Numbered from the stretch's first letter, positions 8,612 through 17,774 are shown. The stretch: 64,000 nucleotides of DNA from Streptomyces fructofermentans (GCF_014651055.1 NZ_BMWD01000010.1:130994-194993), one strand, 5' to 3'. Numbers and translations: made by a program. The notes: generated by a model from the letters alone, not told the origin.

Positions 8612-9352
8612 TCAGGTGAGGTTGAGCCCGCCGTCCAGCACGATGACCTCGCCGGTGAGATACGTACTCGCGAGCACCGAGGCCACCAGATCGGCCACGT
8701 CCGAGGGCAGGGCGGGACGGTGCATGGGCGCCCGCTCCCGCCACAACTCATGAGCGTGCGCCCAGTCCTTCGTCATCGGGGTGTCCACGAGGCCCGGTGC
8801 CACCGCGTTGACCCGGACCTCGGGCCCCAGCGCGGCCGCGAGCAGGCGGGTGACGTGGTTGAGCGCGGCCTTGCTCGCCGCGTACGGCACGGACGAGCCC
8901 TTGGGGCGTACTCCGGCGTGACTGGTGATGTTCACGATGCTGCCGCCCGAGGGGGACCGGCGCAGCGCCGGAAGGGCCGTGGTGCACAGGACCCAGGGCG
9001 CGATGAGGTTGACCTCCAGCAGTCGCCGCCAGTCGGCCGGTGTCGCCGCGGCCAGGTCGTCGTGCGGGATCGGCCAACTGATGCCCGCGTTGTTCACCAG
9101 CGCGTCCAGCCGTCCGTACCGGTCGAGCGCGGCCCCGACCAGGCAGCGCGCCTCGTCCTCCACGGCCAGGTCCGCCCGTACGTACGCGCCGCCGAGTTCC
9201 GCCGCGAGCTTCTCGCCGGCCTCCGCGCTGTGCCGCGAGTGCACCACGACCCGCATGCCGTCCGCCGCCAGCCGCCGCGCGACGGCCTCCCCGATCCCCG
9301 AGGTGGAGCCGCTGACCAGGGCGACGGGCCGATCCTGTTCGTCGATCCTCAT
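8612..9352 (-). CDS. short-chain dehydrogenase/reductase (SDR)
   Basis: A 246-aa classical SDR of the FabG-like type; a cytosolic NAD(P)H oxidoreductase. The cofactor motif is SGSTSGIG near residue 15, followed by NNAG, a catalytic Ser in NITS, and YAASK (catalytic Tyr and Lys). The PG motif region and a C-terminal VLDGGLNL are typical. The substrate is not predictable. I chose the ATG at 9352 because it precedes the conserved strand with only a short lead and follows AGGA; the longer frame adds an Arg-rich, non-conserved stretch. Confidence 0.9.
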   Translation of the reverse strand: MRIDEQDRPVALVSGSTSGIGEAVARRLAADGMRVVVHSRHSAEAGEKLAAELGGAYVRADLAVEDEARCLVGAALDRYGRLDALVNNAGISWPIPHDDLAAATPADWRRLLEVNLIAPWVLCTTALPALRRSPSGGSIVNITSHAGVRPKGSSVPYAASKAALNHVTRLLAAALGPEVRVNAVAPGLVDTPMTKDWAHAHELWRERAPMHRPALPSDVADLVASVLASTYLTGEVIVLDGGLNLT

Positions 9353-9496
9353 GCCGGCCGATCCTGCCACGGCCCGCCGGGCGGCCGAGGGCCGGCACCT
9401 TTCGCGCGGTGCCGGTCGCCGGTCGGTCCGCGACCCGCGGCGGACGGCGGCGGACCGGGCGGCCGTGCACACGGCCGTGCGGTCCGCCGCCGTGCG

Positions 9497-10312
9497 TCAG
9501 GGCTTGCGGGCGAGGCCGCCGTGCTCGCCGATGGGCACCGGGGCCGGGGAGTCCGTCTCCGGGCGCCACAGGGGCACCGAGACGACGCCGGGCTCCACGA
9601 GTTCGAGGCCGTCGAAGTAGGCCGTGATCTCGTCGACGCTGCGCAGGTTGTACGGCACCGCGCCGCTCTCGTTGTAGGCGTCCTGGGCGCGCTCGAACAC
9701 GGGGTCGACGCCCCGGGACCCGTCGTTGATCGACAGGTAGCTGCCGGACGGCAGCGCGTCCATCAGCAGGGTGACGATCGACCGCGCCTTGTCGTAGTCC
9801 GCGACGTGGCCGAGGATGTTGCTCAGGATCAGCGCCGTCGGGCGGCTGAGGTCCAAGGTGTCCGCCGCCGCGGCCAGGATGCGCTCCGGCTCCATCACGT
9901 TGGCGTCGACGTACGCGGTCGCGCCCTCCGAGGTGGAGTACAGCAGCGCCCTGGCGTGCGCGAGGACCATCGGGTCGTTGTCGACGTAGACGATCCGGGT
10001 CTCGGGCGCGAGCCGCTGCGCGACCTCGTGGGTGTTGTCGGCGGTGGGCAGACCGGTGCCGACGTCGAGGAACTGCCGGATGCCCGCCTCGGACACCAGG
10101 TGCGTGATGTTGCGGCGCAGGAACGCGCGGCTGCTGCGGGCGATCGTGACGATGCCGGGGAAGACGGCGGTGTACGCGTCACCGGCCTCCTCGTCCACGG
10201 GGTAGTTGTCCTTGCCGCCCAGCCAGTAGTTCCAGATCCGGGCCGAGTGCGGCACGGACGTGTCGATCTTCTGCTGTGCCGCTGGTCCGGGAGTCGTCGC
10301 ATGGTCGGGCAT
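9497..10312 (-). CDS. DUF574-family (Methyltransf_19) SAM-dependent methyltransferase
   Basis: A 271-aa member of an actinomycete-expanded family (PF04672) that has many paralogues in Streptomyces. The characteristic start IDTSVPHSARIWNYWLGGKDNYPVD is followed by the SAM motif FLDVGTGLPTADN and an acidic VYVDNDPMVL. The physiological substrate is unknown for most of the family. It is transcribed alone; a hairpin separates it from the upstream vWA gene. Confidence 0.9.
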   Translation of the reverse strand: MPDHATTPGPAAQQKIDTSVPHSARIWNYWLGGKDNYPVDEEAGDAYTAVFPGIVTIARSSRAFLRRNITHLVSEAGIRQFLDVGTGLPTADNTHEVAQRLAPETRIVYVDNDPMVLAHARALLYSTSEGATAYVDANVMEPERILAAAADTLDLSRPTALILSNILGHVADYDKARSIVTLLMDALPSGSYLSINDGSRGVDPVFERAQDAYNESGAVPYNLRSVDEITAYFDGLELVEPGVVSVPLWRPETDSPAPVPIGEHGGLARKP

Positions 10313-10448
10313 GGGTACCGTCCGTCTGTCAGCCGTGGTGTGAATTGTTCAGGCCACAAGGTACGTCCCAACAGTCATGTCGTGTACACCAGTTCACGCA
10401 TCCGGTGCCGTTGAGCAGTGAAAAGGGGCCCGGACGCCCGGGTCCGCG

Positions 10449-10479
10449 GGCCGGCGCGAGGCCCAGGCAGGGGCCGGCC
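10449..10479 (-). terminator. probable terminator after the vWA gene
   Basis: An inverted repeat, GGCCGGC (10449-10455) and GCCGGCC (10473-10479), with a 17-nt loop lies immediately downstream of the vWA gene stop on the minus strand. Confidence 0.45.
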
Positions 10480-10484
10480 GGGGT

Positions 10485-11225
10485 TCACGGGATGATCCGG
10501 GCGGCGCGGGCGTCCGACAGCCAGGTGGGGAACTCCCGCAGCAGCCGGTCGTAGAGGACGTCGTCCGGGACCGAGCCCGGATCGCGGCCGGCGTGGAAGA
10601 ACCCGGCGTTGTCGACGACGCGGTGCGAGGGGACGGCGAGGTCGTCCAGCCGGCGCAGGAACGCGAACTCGTTGTCGTCGGGGTCGCCGAAGCCGATGAA
10701 CTGCCAGAACAGCGGCAGGCGGGCCGCCTTGCAGAGGTAGCGCTCGTCGGCGAGCCTGCTGGTCGGCCCGCCGTCGGTCTGGAAGACCACCAGGGCGGGG
10801 TGGTCGCTGCCGGACTCCAGGTAGTGGTCGATGACCTCGTCCATGGCCCAGTGGTAGTTCGTCCGCCCCATGTGGCCCAGGTTCTGGTGCAGCTTGTCGA
10901 TGCGTCCCCTGTGGCCGTCGAGCCGCAGGTCCGTGGATCCGTCGACGTCGGTGGAGAAGAGGACGACCGGTACGGTGCCGTCGTCGTCCAGGTGCGCGGA
11001 CAGCGACAGGACCTGCTCGCCCAGGAGCTGCACGGTGCCGTCCTTGTAGTACGGCCGCATGGACCCCGAGCGGTCCAGTACGAGGTACACCGCGGCCCGG
11101 AGGCCCTCCAGACCCTTGGCCCGCAGGCTGTCGCCCGCCGACTTGTAGAGGCTGACCAATTCGGGAGCGGCGGTCCGCACCGTGGAAAGGCTGGTCGCCG
11201 GGGCGGGTGCCTGCGCGTCGATCAT
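10485..11225 (-). CDS. vWA domain protein, TerF/TerY-like
   Basis: A 246-aa protein dominated by a von Willebrand factor A domain of the tellurium-resistance (TerF C-terminal) type. The MIDAS motif is LVLDRSGSM near residue 49, with GRTNYHWAMD supplying the Thr region and FQTDGG the acidic strand. There is no signal peptide or membrane segment. Ter vWA proteins act with TerD-type Ca-binding proteins, but no ter genes are nearby, so this is an orphan copy. ATG 11225 lacks a close Shine-Dalgarno; ATG 11258 is an in-frame alternative. Confidence 0.8.
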   Translation of the reverse strand: MIDAQAPAPATSLSTVRTAAPELVSLYKSAGDSLRAKGLEGLRAAVYLVLDRSGSMRPYYKDGTVQLLGEQVLSLSAHLDDDGTVPVVLFSTDVDGSTDLRLDGHRGRIDKLHQNLGHMGRTNYHWAMDEVIDHYLESGSDHPALVVFQTDGGPTSRLADERYLCKAARLPLFWQFIGFGDPDDNEFAFLRRLDDLAVPSHRVVDNAGFFHAGRDPGSVPDDVLYDRLLREFPTWLSDARAARIIP

Positions 11226-11454
11226 GTGTACCGTTCTGTCCTCGTCAGGGGACTTCATCCTCTCGCGGATGACGGTGCCGCACGGCCCTTTCGGCAACCG
11301 AACCGGCGGTCGTGCCTTCGTCGCCGAGGGCGGAGGCACTTCCGCGTCGGTCAGGATCCTGCGCCGGGGCCGTGCCCCGGCGGCGCGTCCATGTCGAACA
11401 GGGCGCCGAACTCCGCTGCCTGCGCCACCTTCGGCGCGGTACGCGTACCCGCCG

Positions 11455-13170
11455 TCACCCCGTGCCGTCCAGCAGGCGCCGCAGCCTCGGTGACGTGCGC
11501 GGGTCGGGCAGGACGAACCCGCCCGCCTCGCCCGAGGGCCGGGAGAGCCTGCGCAGCGCGGACTGCTCGAACGGCCAGTGGGTGTCCACCGACCACCGCG
11601 CCCCGCTCGGATCGGAGCCCGTGAGGTCGGCACCCCGGAGGTCGGCGCCCGACAGGTCCGCGCCGCACAGGAGGGCTTCGCGCAGCGCTGCCCCGCGCAG
11701 GACCGCGTCTCTCAGGTCGGCCGTCACGAGCCGGGCGTCGGAGAGCCGGGCGCCCGTGAGATCGGCGCGCCGCAGGCACGCGTCGGTCAGGTCGGCCTCG
11801 GTGAGGTGCGCGGCGTAGAACCGGGCGTCCGTGAGGTCGGCGCCCGCCAGCACCGCACCGCCCAGGTAGGCGCCGGAGAAGTCGCACCCGACCGGACGCG
11901 CGCCGCGCAGGTCGGCGAAGGACATCAGGGCGAAGGACAGGCCGGTCGCCGTGAGCCGGGCTCCGGCCAGTCTGCCGTGGATCAGGACCGAGCCGTCCAG
12001 GTTGAGACCGGACAGGTCGCAGCCGGTCAGCAACTCCTGCGGTGGCGTCGCCAGTTCCTCGACCAGGTGCCGGAGTTCCCTGACGGCAGGGGTCCGCGGG
12101 TCACGGCTCGCGTCGGGGTGCGCGCGCTGCCAGTCCGCGAGTTCGCGCACGCGGGCGAGCGGGGACGCAGGAACGGCCGTGTGCCGGGGCAGCCGGCGCG
12201 TGGCCGCGAGAACGGGCCGGGACCCCGGTACGGGGACCGTGCGCGTCCCGTCGGCCCCCTGTGCGCCCAGGACGACGGTCGGATCGTACGAGGCGACCGG
12301 CGGCCTCTCCGCGACGGGGCCGACCGGTGCTCCCGGCAGGGCGCCCGGGCCGTGCTCCCGCGTCCACGCGTCCATGGCGGCGGCGACGGACCGGCGGGCC
12401 GCGGCCGCGTCTTCGGGCCGGTCCCCGGCCGACGGGGCGAGCAGGGCGAGGACGAGGGCGTCGAGTTCGGGACACCGCGCTCCGCCGGTGAGGGCGGACG
12501 GGGGAGGCGGGAGCGTCCTGTCGTAGAGGCCTCCGCACTGCGGAAGGGCACCCGTCAGCAGTTCGTACAGAACACCCCCGAGGGCGTACAGGTCGGCCCT
12601 TCCGTCGACAGCGTCGGGCGGCCCGAGTTGCTCGGGGGCCATGTAGGCGGGGGTGCCGAGGACCTGCCCGTCGAGGGTGAGTCCGCTCGGCCGGTCCGTG
12701 TCCCGGACGAAGCGGGCGATGCCGAAGTCCAGGAGTTTGACCGCGCCCGCCGAAGTGACCATCACATTGCGGGGCTTGATGTCCCGGTGCAGCAGACCGG
12801 CCGCGTGCGTCACCTCCAGTGCCTGGCAGATCTGCGCCGCCCAGTCCAGGACCACGGGAACCGGGGCGTTCGCCGCCGCCTCGTCCAGGGTGCGCCCCGT
12901 GACCAGCTCCATCACCACGAACACCGTGCCGTCCCGGTCCTGCCCGTAGTCCAGCACCGCGACCACGCGCGGGTCCCAGAGCCGTCCCAGCGCCCGGGCC
13001 TCCGCGGCGAGCCGCTGCTGCGCGGCGGGTGCGCCGTACGCGGGCGGCAGCACCTTCAGTGCCACCGTCCGGTCGATCCGCTCGTCCACCGCCCGCCAGA
13101 CCACGCCCATGCCGCCTCTGCCCAGGATGTCGTGCAACCGGTACCGCCCCGCCAACAGCGTGTCCGCCAT
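11455..13170 (-). CDS. Ser/Thr protein kinase with pentapeptide-repeat tail
   Basis: A 571-aa cytosolic Hanks-type kinase. The kinase domain (about residues 8-265) has GRGGMG, catalytic Lys39, HRDIKPRN at 128, DFG at 148 and APE at 178, so it should be active. A Pro/Arg-rich linker (about 275-380) leads into pentapeptide repeats (about 384-527, A(D/N)LxG type: SGADLRGADLTGS and others), a right-handed quadrilateral beta-helix. No membrane segment is seen, unlike PknB. The repeat domain probably binds partners. The start at ATG 13170 follows a G-rich site. It is divergent from the next gene over a palindrome. Confidence 0.9.
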   Translation of the reverse strand: MADTLLAGRYRLHDILGRGGMGVVWRAVDERIDRTVALKVLPPAYGAPAAQQRLAAEARALGRLWDPRVVAVLDYGQDRDGTVFVVMELVTGRTLDEAAANAPVPVVLDWAAQICQALEVTHAAGLLHRDIKPRNVMVTSAGAVKLLDFGIARFVRDTDRPSGLTLDGQVLGTPAYMAPEQLGPPDAVDGRADLYALGGVLYELLTGALPQCGGLYDRTLPPPPSALTGGARCPELDALVLALLAPSAGDRPEDAAAARRSVAAAMDAWTREHGPGALPGAPVGPVAERPPVASYDPTVVLGAQGADGTRTVPVPGSRPVLAATRRLPRHTAVPASPLARVRELADWQRAHPDASRDPRTPAVRELRHLVEELATPPQELLTGCDLSGLNLDGSVLIHGRLAGARLTATGLSFALMSFADLRGARPVGCDFSGAYLGGAVLAGADLTDARFYAAHLTEADLTDACLRRADLTGARLSDARLVTADLRDAVLRGAALREALLCGADLSGADLRGADLTGSDPSGARWSVDTHWPFEQSALRRLSRPSGEAGGFVLPDPRTSPRLRRLLDGTG

Positions 13171-13192
13171 GGGTTTTCCCCCGCGCCTAGGA

Positions 13193-13213
13193 ATATCGTC
13201 GAAGTGACGATAT
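13193..13213. promoter_or_regulatory. palindromic operator between divergent genes
   Basis: A perfect 8-bp inverted repeat, ATATCGTC (13193-13200) and GACGATAT (13206-13213), with a 5-nt centre lies 23 bp from the kinase start and 105 bp from the divergent gene. Its AT-richness against a GC-rich background suggests an operator or promoter element. The regulator is unknown. Confidence 0.5.
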
Positions 13214-13317
13214 CTTGTCCGTGTCAGTGAGCGCGACCGGACCGGCGAACTCCCCGGACCCGCCGCCGGTCGAACCCGGTGCGCTCCGCCCGCCCGAATC
13301 CACCCGAGAGGTCTCCC

Positions 13318-14061
13318 ATGGCCACCGCACGCCGTACTCCCGACCGGTCCGGAAGCGGGACCGCCACGGTCCGCCTCGTCCCGCAGGACCCCGAGTGGCT
13401 CCACGACTTCCACATGACCCACGACCTCGTCCTCGCGCCGTACCACGCCGCCCGGGCCGTCCGGGAGCACGGCGTGGGCGAGCACCTGGCGCCCGCATAC
13501 CCGGCCGGGCTGGAGGAGCTCGCGGGCCTGGACGCCGCGGCCGCCCTCGATGCCTGGAGCAACGTCCACGGAGCCTTTCCGCCGCCCCTGCGCAGCCGCA
13601 GGGCGGTGTCCGTCCCGCACGCCTCCCCGGCCCACCGCAGCGCGCTGCGGGCCCCCGACGGCAGGCGACTGGTCCCGCTGCACCCCGTCACGGTCGACGA
13701 GGCCGACCTGCGGGTGCTGAGGCGCGTGCGCCGGGTCATCCGCGCCGCCGCGAAGGCCACGCCCTCGCTGGTGGTGACCCGCCACGTCGACGGTTCGGCG
13801 GACATCGAGAGTGTGGCGAGCCCCGGGGACTACCGGGGCACCGTGGACCGGACCGTGGCCGTCCTGACCCTGGCGCCCGACGAGGACGTGGCGGTCCTGG
13901 CCTCGGCCCTGGCCCCCGAGCGGTTCGGCGCCGGGACGCGGCGCGTCGATCTCACCGACCGGGAGTACGCGGCCTACGACCGCTTCGCGGACCGGCTCGC
14001 GGCAGCGGCCATGACCGGCCAGTTCGCGGGCGAGCGGGGGCTGTTCAGAAGCCGCTACTGA
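13318..14061 (+). CDS. conserved protein of unknown function
   Basis: A 247-aa soluble protein that I do not recognise. The start at ATG 13318 follows GAGAGG. It contains an alpha-helical N-terminal part (VRLVPQDPEWLHDFHMTHDLVLAP), an arginine-rich middle (LRVLRRVRRVIRAAAKATPSL) and a C-terminal mixed alpha/beta part. There is no signal peptide, membrane segment or recognisable catalytic motif. It is divergent from the pentapeptide-repeat kinase and shares its palindromic control region, so a regulatory link is possible. Confidence 0.6.
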   Translation: MATARRTPDRSGSGTATVRLVPQDPEWLHDFHMTHDLVLAPYHAARAVREHGVGEHLAPAYPAGLEELAGLDAAAALDAWSNVHGAFPPPLRSRRAVSVPHASPAHRSALRAPDGRRLVPLHPVTVDEADLRVLRRVRRVIRAAAKATPSLVVTRHVDGSADIESVASPGDYRGTVDRTVAVLTLAPDEDVAVLASALAPERFGAGTRRVDLTDREYAAYDRFADRLAAAAMTGQFAGERGLFRSRY

Positions 14062-14066
14062 CGACC

Positions 14067-14150
14067 CGCGAAGTGCCCGGGCCGCGGCCGGAAGGGCCCA
14101 GGGCGGCGCGGGGCCGGAGCGAGGTTCGCGACTCCGGCGCGAAGTGCCCG
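14067..14150. repeat. 13-bp direct repeat pair
   Basis: CGCGAAGTGCCCG occurs at 14067-14079 and again at 14138-14150 in the convergent intergenic gap. No function is apparent. Confidence 0.4.
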
Positions 14151-14258
14151 CCCATGATGCGGAGTTCGCGCCCGCGCCCCACCGGGCGGCCGGCCCCCCC
14201 CGTCCATCACCGGCCGTACGGCCCGGGACGCGCAGACCGGCGCCGCCGCGCCCCCACG

Positions 14259-14816
14259 TCAGCGGCGGACCCGGTACAGCAGGTGCGGCACCCGGTCGCC
14301 CCGGACCACGACGTGCGGGTCCTCCGGCACATGGTGGGCGTCCGTCGCGCCGAAGTGGCGCGTCCCGGTGCCGAGGGCCACGGGCACCTCGTCCGTCGCC
14401 ACCTCGTCCACGAGGCCGAGGGCGAAGGCCGGCCCGCCCATGTCGCCGGCGGCCACGGCGACGGTACGTTCCTCGGCCGGCTCCTTCGCCTTCGCGATCG
14501 CCCGCGTCACGTCGTCGACGAAGCGGTACGAGGCCTCGGGGTGCCGGCCCTCGGGCCTGGGCCTGTGCGACACCGCGACCGCGTGCTCGCCGGTCGGCGG
14601 GGCGCCCTACCAGCCGTTGGTGATGTCGAGGAGACGGCGCCCGGTCACCGGCGTCCCGATGCGGGTCCACACGGGCTCGACGTACTCGGCCGACACCTGC
14701 GAGAGGTGCCCCACTCCACCGAGAGAGGCATCACTGTTTGAATACCATTCGAACAACGGACCGACATCGTCCCGGGCGTCGACGATGAAGCCGTCTACGG
14801 AAACAACGTTGTGCAT
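14259..14816 (-). pseudogene. RibD-C/dihydrofolate-reductase-like gene with in-frame amber stop
   Basis: The reading frame encodes a dihydrofolate-reductase-fold RibD-like protein: MHNVVSVDGFIVDARDDVG, a GxPVTGRRLLDITNGW segment, then VAVSHRPRPEG, FVDDVTRAIAKAKE, VAVAAGDMGG, ALGLVDEV and HLLYRVRR. A TAG at 14607-14609 directly after TGG splits the frame into an N-terminal and a C-terminal half, with no frameshift; the halves share one frame. A CAG-to-TAG change would be enough. Both halves keep family motifs, so the lesion looks recent, or is a sequencing error. GTG 14822 is an alternative start. Confidence 0.75.
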
Positions 14817-15160
14817 CACCACGTCACTCGTGCGATCTCCTGAGGCATTTCCGGAGCATTCCCGAGCCCTTCCCGTATTGCTTGTGCGGACGGGCCGGGA
14901 AGCCTCGTCGAACCTATTGCTCGGCGATGAAATGCGAACGGATATCGAACGGCGGTGGGAATTTCGATTGAGTATCGCCTTCTCGGGCCCTGAGCCGGTA
15001 CGAGCCTTGTGCGAACGGCTTTTCGGGCTGCCGCCCGCCGCCACCCGGCGATGTGGAATTCGGGTGGCGGCGGACGGAATGCCGGAACAGGCCTGCCGGA
15101 CTGCCGGCGCCCCGCGTCGCGGAATCACCCCCGCGTCGCGGTGCGACCCGCCCGGTGGCG

Positions 15161-15898
15161 TCAGATGCCGCAGGTGGGGGCCGACCAGAACTGGCCGGAG
15201 CGGTGGTCCAGGTGGGTGTGGTCGTTGTGGTCGGGGTAGCCGGGGCCGAGGATGCCCCGGAACCCGTGGTTGCGGGCCTGCTGGGCGAGCCTGCACAGGG
15301 AGTGCGGGCCGGAGCCCAGGTCGGCGGCGTCCCCGTACAGGTGGCGGCTGCTGGAGGCTCCACCGGCGTTCTGGTTGCAGGTGGTCGAGCGGAACCCGCT
15401 GGTCACCCTGATCGGCTGGTCACCGAGTGCGTGGCGCAGGGCCTCCAGCTTCCACATGGTGCGCAGGGCGTTGGCCTTCGCCGCCGAGGCGCTGACCGCG
15501 CCGCCGGCCCAGGTCGTGTTGCAGTCGTTCAACTCGCTGTACGTGAAGTGGATCGGCGTGCAGTCGTCGTCCTGGAGGGCGTAGAGCTTGCTGAACGTGT
15601 TCGGGCCGGCCACGCCGTCGGCCGCCAGGCCGTAGGCCGACTGGAAGCGTGTGAGGGCGGCGGCGGTGGCGGGTCCGAACACGCCGTCCACGGACAGGAC
15701 CGAGCCGTAGCCCGGGTAGCCGCCGAGACGGATCTGGAGCTGGGTGACGTCGGCGCCCGAGGCGCCCTGGGACAGGGTGCGGGTCCAGGTGTAGCAACCG
15801 TCGGCGTGCGCGGTTCCCGCGGTGGCGACGGTGCCCACCAGGGCACCCGCCATGGTCATGACAATGGCAGCCAAGAGTCTTGCGGCGCGTTGCAGCAC
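15161..15898 (-). CDS. secreted peptidoglycan-binding M15A zinc D-Ala-D-Ala carboxypeptidase
   Basis: A 245-aa exported cell-wall peptidase. It has a signal peptide (about residues 1-32), a PG_binding_1 domain (about 42-108, with LSQGASGADVTQLQIRLGGYPG) and a peptidase M15A domain (about 118-245). The zinc ligands are visible as His186 and Asp193 (SRHLYGDAAD) and His229 (HTHLD). Several Cys residues suggest disulfides. It resembles the Streptomyces zinc DD-carboxypeptidases that trim stem peptides. The GTG at 15898 follows GGAG at 5-base spacing and gives a full signal peptide. Confidence 0.9.
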   Translation of the reverse strand: MLQRAARLLAAIVMTMAGALVGTVATAGTAHADGCYTWTRTLSQGASGADVTQLQIRLGGYPGYGSVLSVDGVFGPATAAALTRFQSAYGLAADGVAGPNTFSKLYALQDDDCTPIHFTYSELNDCNTTWAGGAVSASAAKANALRTMWKLEALRHALGDQPIRVTSGFRSTTCNQNAGGASSSRHLYGDAADLGSGPHSLCRLAQQARNHGFRGILGPGYPDHNDHTHLDHRSGQFWSAPTCGI

Positions 15899-16246
15899 GT
15901 GGTCTCCATGCCGGGAGGTGTGGGGCGGACGAGACGAAGCTTGGCGGCTGGATGTTACGCGCGTCAACCATGCTGCGGCCTTGCGTTGTTGGGGCGTGGG
16001 GCGAGTCCGGGAACATTGTCCGGCGCGGTTCGTACTGATCGGTAGGGAGTCGGCCCGTTCGGTGCAGGTGGGCGGCGGCGGAGCGGTCCCCGGCCGGATC
16101 CCGACGGCTTCCGGCCGGCGGTGCCGGCCGTGTCCGGGAGTGTGGTGCGCGGGTACCGTGCGGCGGTCGACCGGTGGTGTCGGCGTGCGCGGCCGCCCGG
16201 GCATGGCTGCGCGCCCAAGGCCGTTGCTGCTGGGGGCCTGGGCGCT

Positions 16247-16323
16247 CGGGGAGGAACCGGTACCGGCGGTCCGGCCGGCAGCGGCCGCCGTCGCGGGCGA
16301 TGCCCGGTACCGGTTCCTCCCCG
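16247..16323. terminator. perfect 20-bp inverted repeat downstream of the phospholipase gene
   Basis: A 20-bp arm (16247-16266, containing GAGGAACCGGTACCGG) is repeated perfectly inverted at 16304-16323, with a 37-nt GC-rich loop. It ends 15 bp after the phospholipase stop on the minus strand, so it may act as its terminator. The arms are longer and more perfect than ordinary terminators and each contains its own palindrome (ACCGGT and GGTACC). Confidence 0.55.
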
Positions 16324-16338
16324 TCAGTCGGGCATGCG

Positions 16339-16791
16339 TCAGCCGAGCGCCTTCACGGCCTGGTAGTAGGTCCAGGCGGTGCTGTTGCAGGCGGTCTTCG
16401 TGGCGCCGCTGTAGCCGTTGCAGACGCGCTTCAGGTCCTCGTAGAAGGCGCTGTCGAGGCGGGACTTGTTGGCGCTGAAGGAGCCGGCGGCCTTGTAGTT
16501 GCGGTACCCGAAGTCGTGCCGGGCGCAGGAGGTGGCGAACGGGAACCCGAAGGGGTTGTCCGGCGACGTGGAGCAGTAGTCGGTGGACCAGTCGAACTGG
16601 TAGGCGGCCCATGCGCCCTGGTTGGCCCGGGCCGACACCCAGGAGTTGTAGCTGGCCGCGCTGGTCTGGGTCCAACTGGAGAGTACCTGGGGCTTGTCGG
16701 CCGGGGCCGCGGTGGCGGCGGTGGCGTTGACTGTGACGGTTGCCAGGGCCAGGGCCGAGGCGGCAAGTCCAAGAGCGGCACTGCGGTGCAT
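16339..16791 (-). CDS. secreted prokaryotic phospholipase A2
   Basis: A 150-aa secreted enzyme of the prokaryotic PLA2 family (PF09056), which hydrolyses the sn-2 ester of phospholipids. It has a signal peptide (about residues 1-29, cleavage near ATAAPA), the Ca-loop region around DYCSTSPDNP and the catalytic His92-Asp93 pair in CARHDFGYRNY. Paired cysteines agree with a small disulfide-stabilised fold. It is monocistronic. It closely resembles Streptomyces violaceoruber-type PLA2 in length and motif order. Confidence 0.92.
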   Translation of the reverse strand: MHRSAALGLAASALALATVTVNATAATAAPADKPQVLSSWTQTSAASYNSWVSARANQGAWAAYQFDWSTDYCSTSPDNPFGFPFATSCARHDFGYRNYKAAGSFSANKSRLDSAFYEDLKRVCNGYSGATKTACNSTAWTYYQAVKALG

Positions 16792-17389
16792 CCCACACCT
16801 CCATGAGGGCTGCGGCCCGCCCGTCGGGTCGCAGGTTCATGACAAGATGATCGGCTCTCGGACGCCATTTCACACGTCTCGTGCACGGGAATTGCCAATT
16901 AACTTTTTCTTGTAATCGGCAATCGGAGAGCGAACTGGACTAGTGGGACAGACGGGTCGGCCACCGATCGCCTCACATCCCTCATCCCCGGCTCAAAGGG
17001 AGCTTTCCCTGTTGTGGCCGCACACCGGATGAATGCGGCGTGGCGAACGGGATTCGGCGTACCGAGGAGGCGGGGAACGGCCGGTGAAGAGGAAGTGGCG
17101 CGCAGTGGTGCGGAGTTGATCGATCATCGCGCGGAGCGGGAACGCACAGGCATTTCCGACCGCCGGACTTGGTACGGCATTCGATGCCCGCGCAGGTGGC
17201 TCTGGCGGTCGACGCCTGGGCGTCGAGGGCGCTGGGGCCGGATGCGGCAGTTCGTGCGGCGCCCTCGCGGAGGTCCGGAACGGGCTGCCGTGCCGCCGTC
17301 CGTGTGAACCCGGGCCCGCGCCGCAACCGGCACGGGGGTGGACCGACTCCTGGCATGCAGAACCGGTACCCCCGTGTGAGGAGATGTCC
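16792..17389. other. intergenic control region, no gene seen
   Basis: This 600-bp divergent gap holds no convincing ORF. The AT-rich stretch at about 16890-16925 is the likely promoter region and includes an inverted repeat, ATTGCC (16891-16896) and GGCAAT (16918-16923). Confidence 0.4.
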
Positions 17390-17722
17390 ATGACCGCCAC
17401 ATCGATCGAGTCAGGCGCGGCGCAGACCTTCTTCGACCCGTACGCCCACCACGGGATCGCGCTGCCCCACGAGGAGCCGGTGACGCAGAGCCACGGTGGC
17501 CACCTGCCGCCCCCGGACCCCGCCCAGCGCTTCAACCTGATGGTCGGTCCGCGCGACCGCCGGCGGCTCGACCTGCACGCCGCGCTGACCAGCGCGGGCG
17601 TCCCGCCCCAGTGCAACGACCGGGAGGCGATCGATCACCTCAGCGACCTCCCCGACAGCGTGAGCGACTGCGTTCAGCGCTGGATCCAGCACGCCACCCG
17701 GAACTGGCCGCCGGTGTCGTAG
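17390..17722 (+). CDS. small conserved protein of unknown function
   Basis: A 110-aa soluble protein without a recognised domain. It is His/Pro-rich at the N-terminus (FFDPYAHHGIALPHEEPVT), with a C-terminal helical part containing two Cys (PPQCNDREAIDHL and VSDCVQRWIQ). GAGGAG six bases before ATG 17390 supports this start over ATG 17384. It is followed by a strong terminator. Confidence 0.65.
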   Translation: MTATSIESGAAQTFFDPYAHHGIALPHEEPVTQSHGGHLPPPDPAQRFNLMVGPRDRRRLDLHAALTSAGVPPQCNDREAIDHLSDLPDSVSDCVQRWIQHATRNWPPVS

Positions 17723-17774
17723 CCGAGGCCCCCCGCGTCATGGCGGGCCGCGCGACTGCCCCTGCCGCCCGTAT

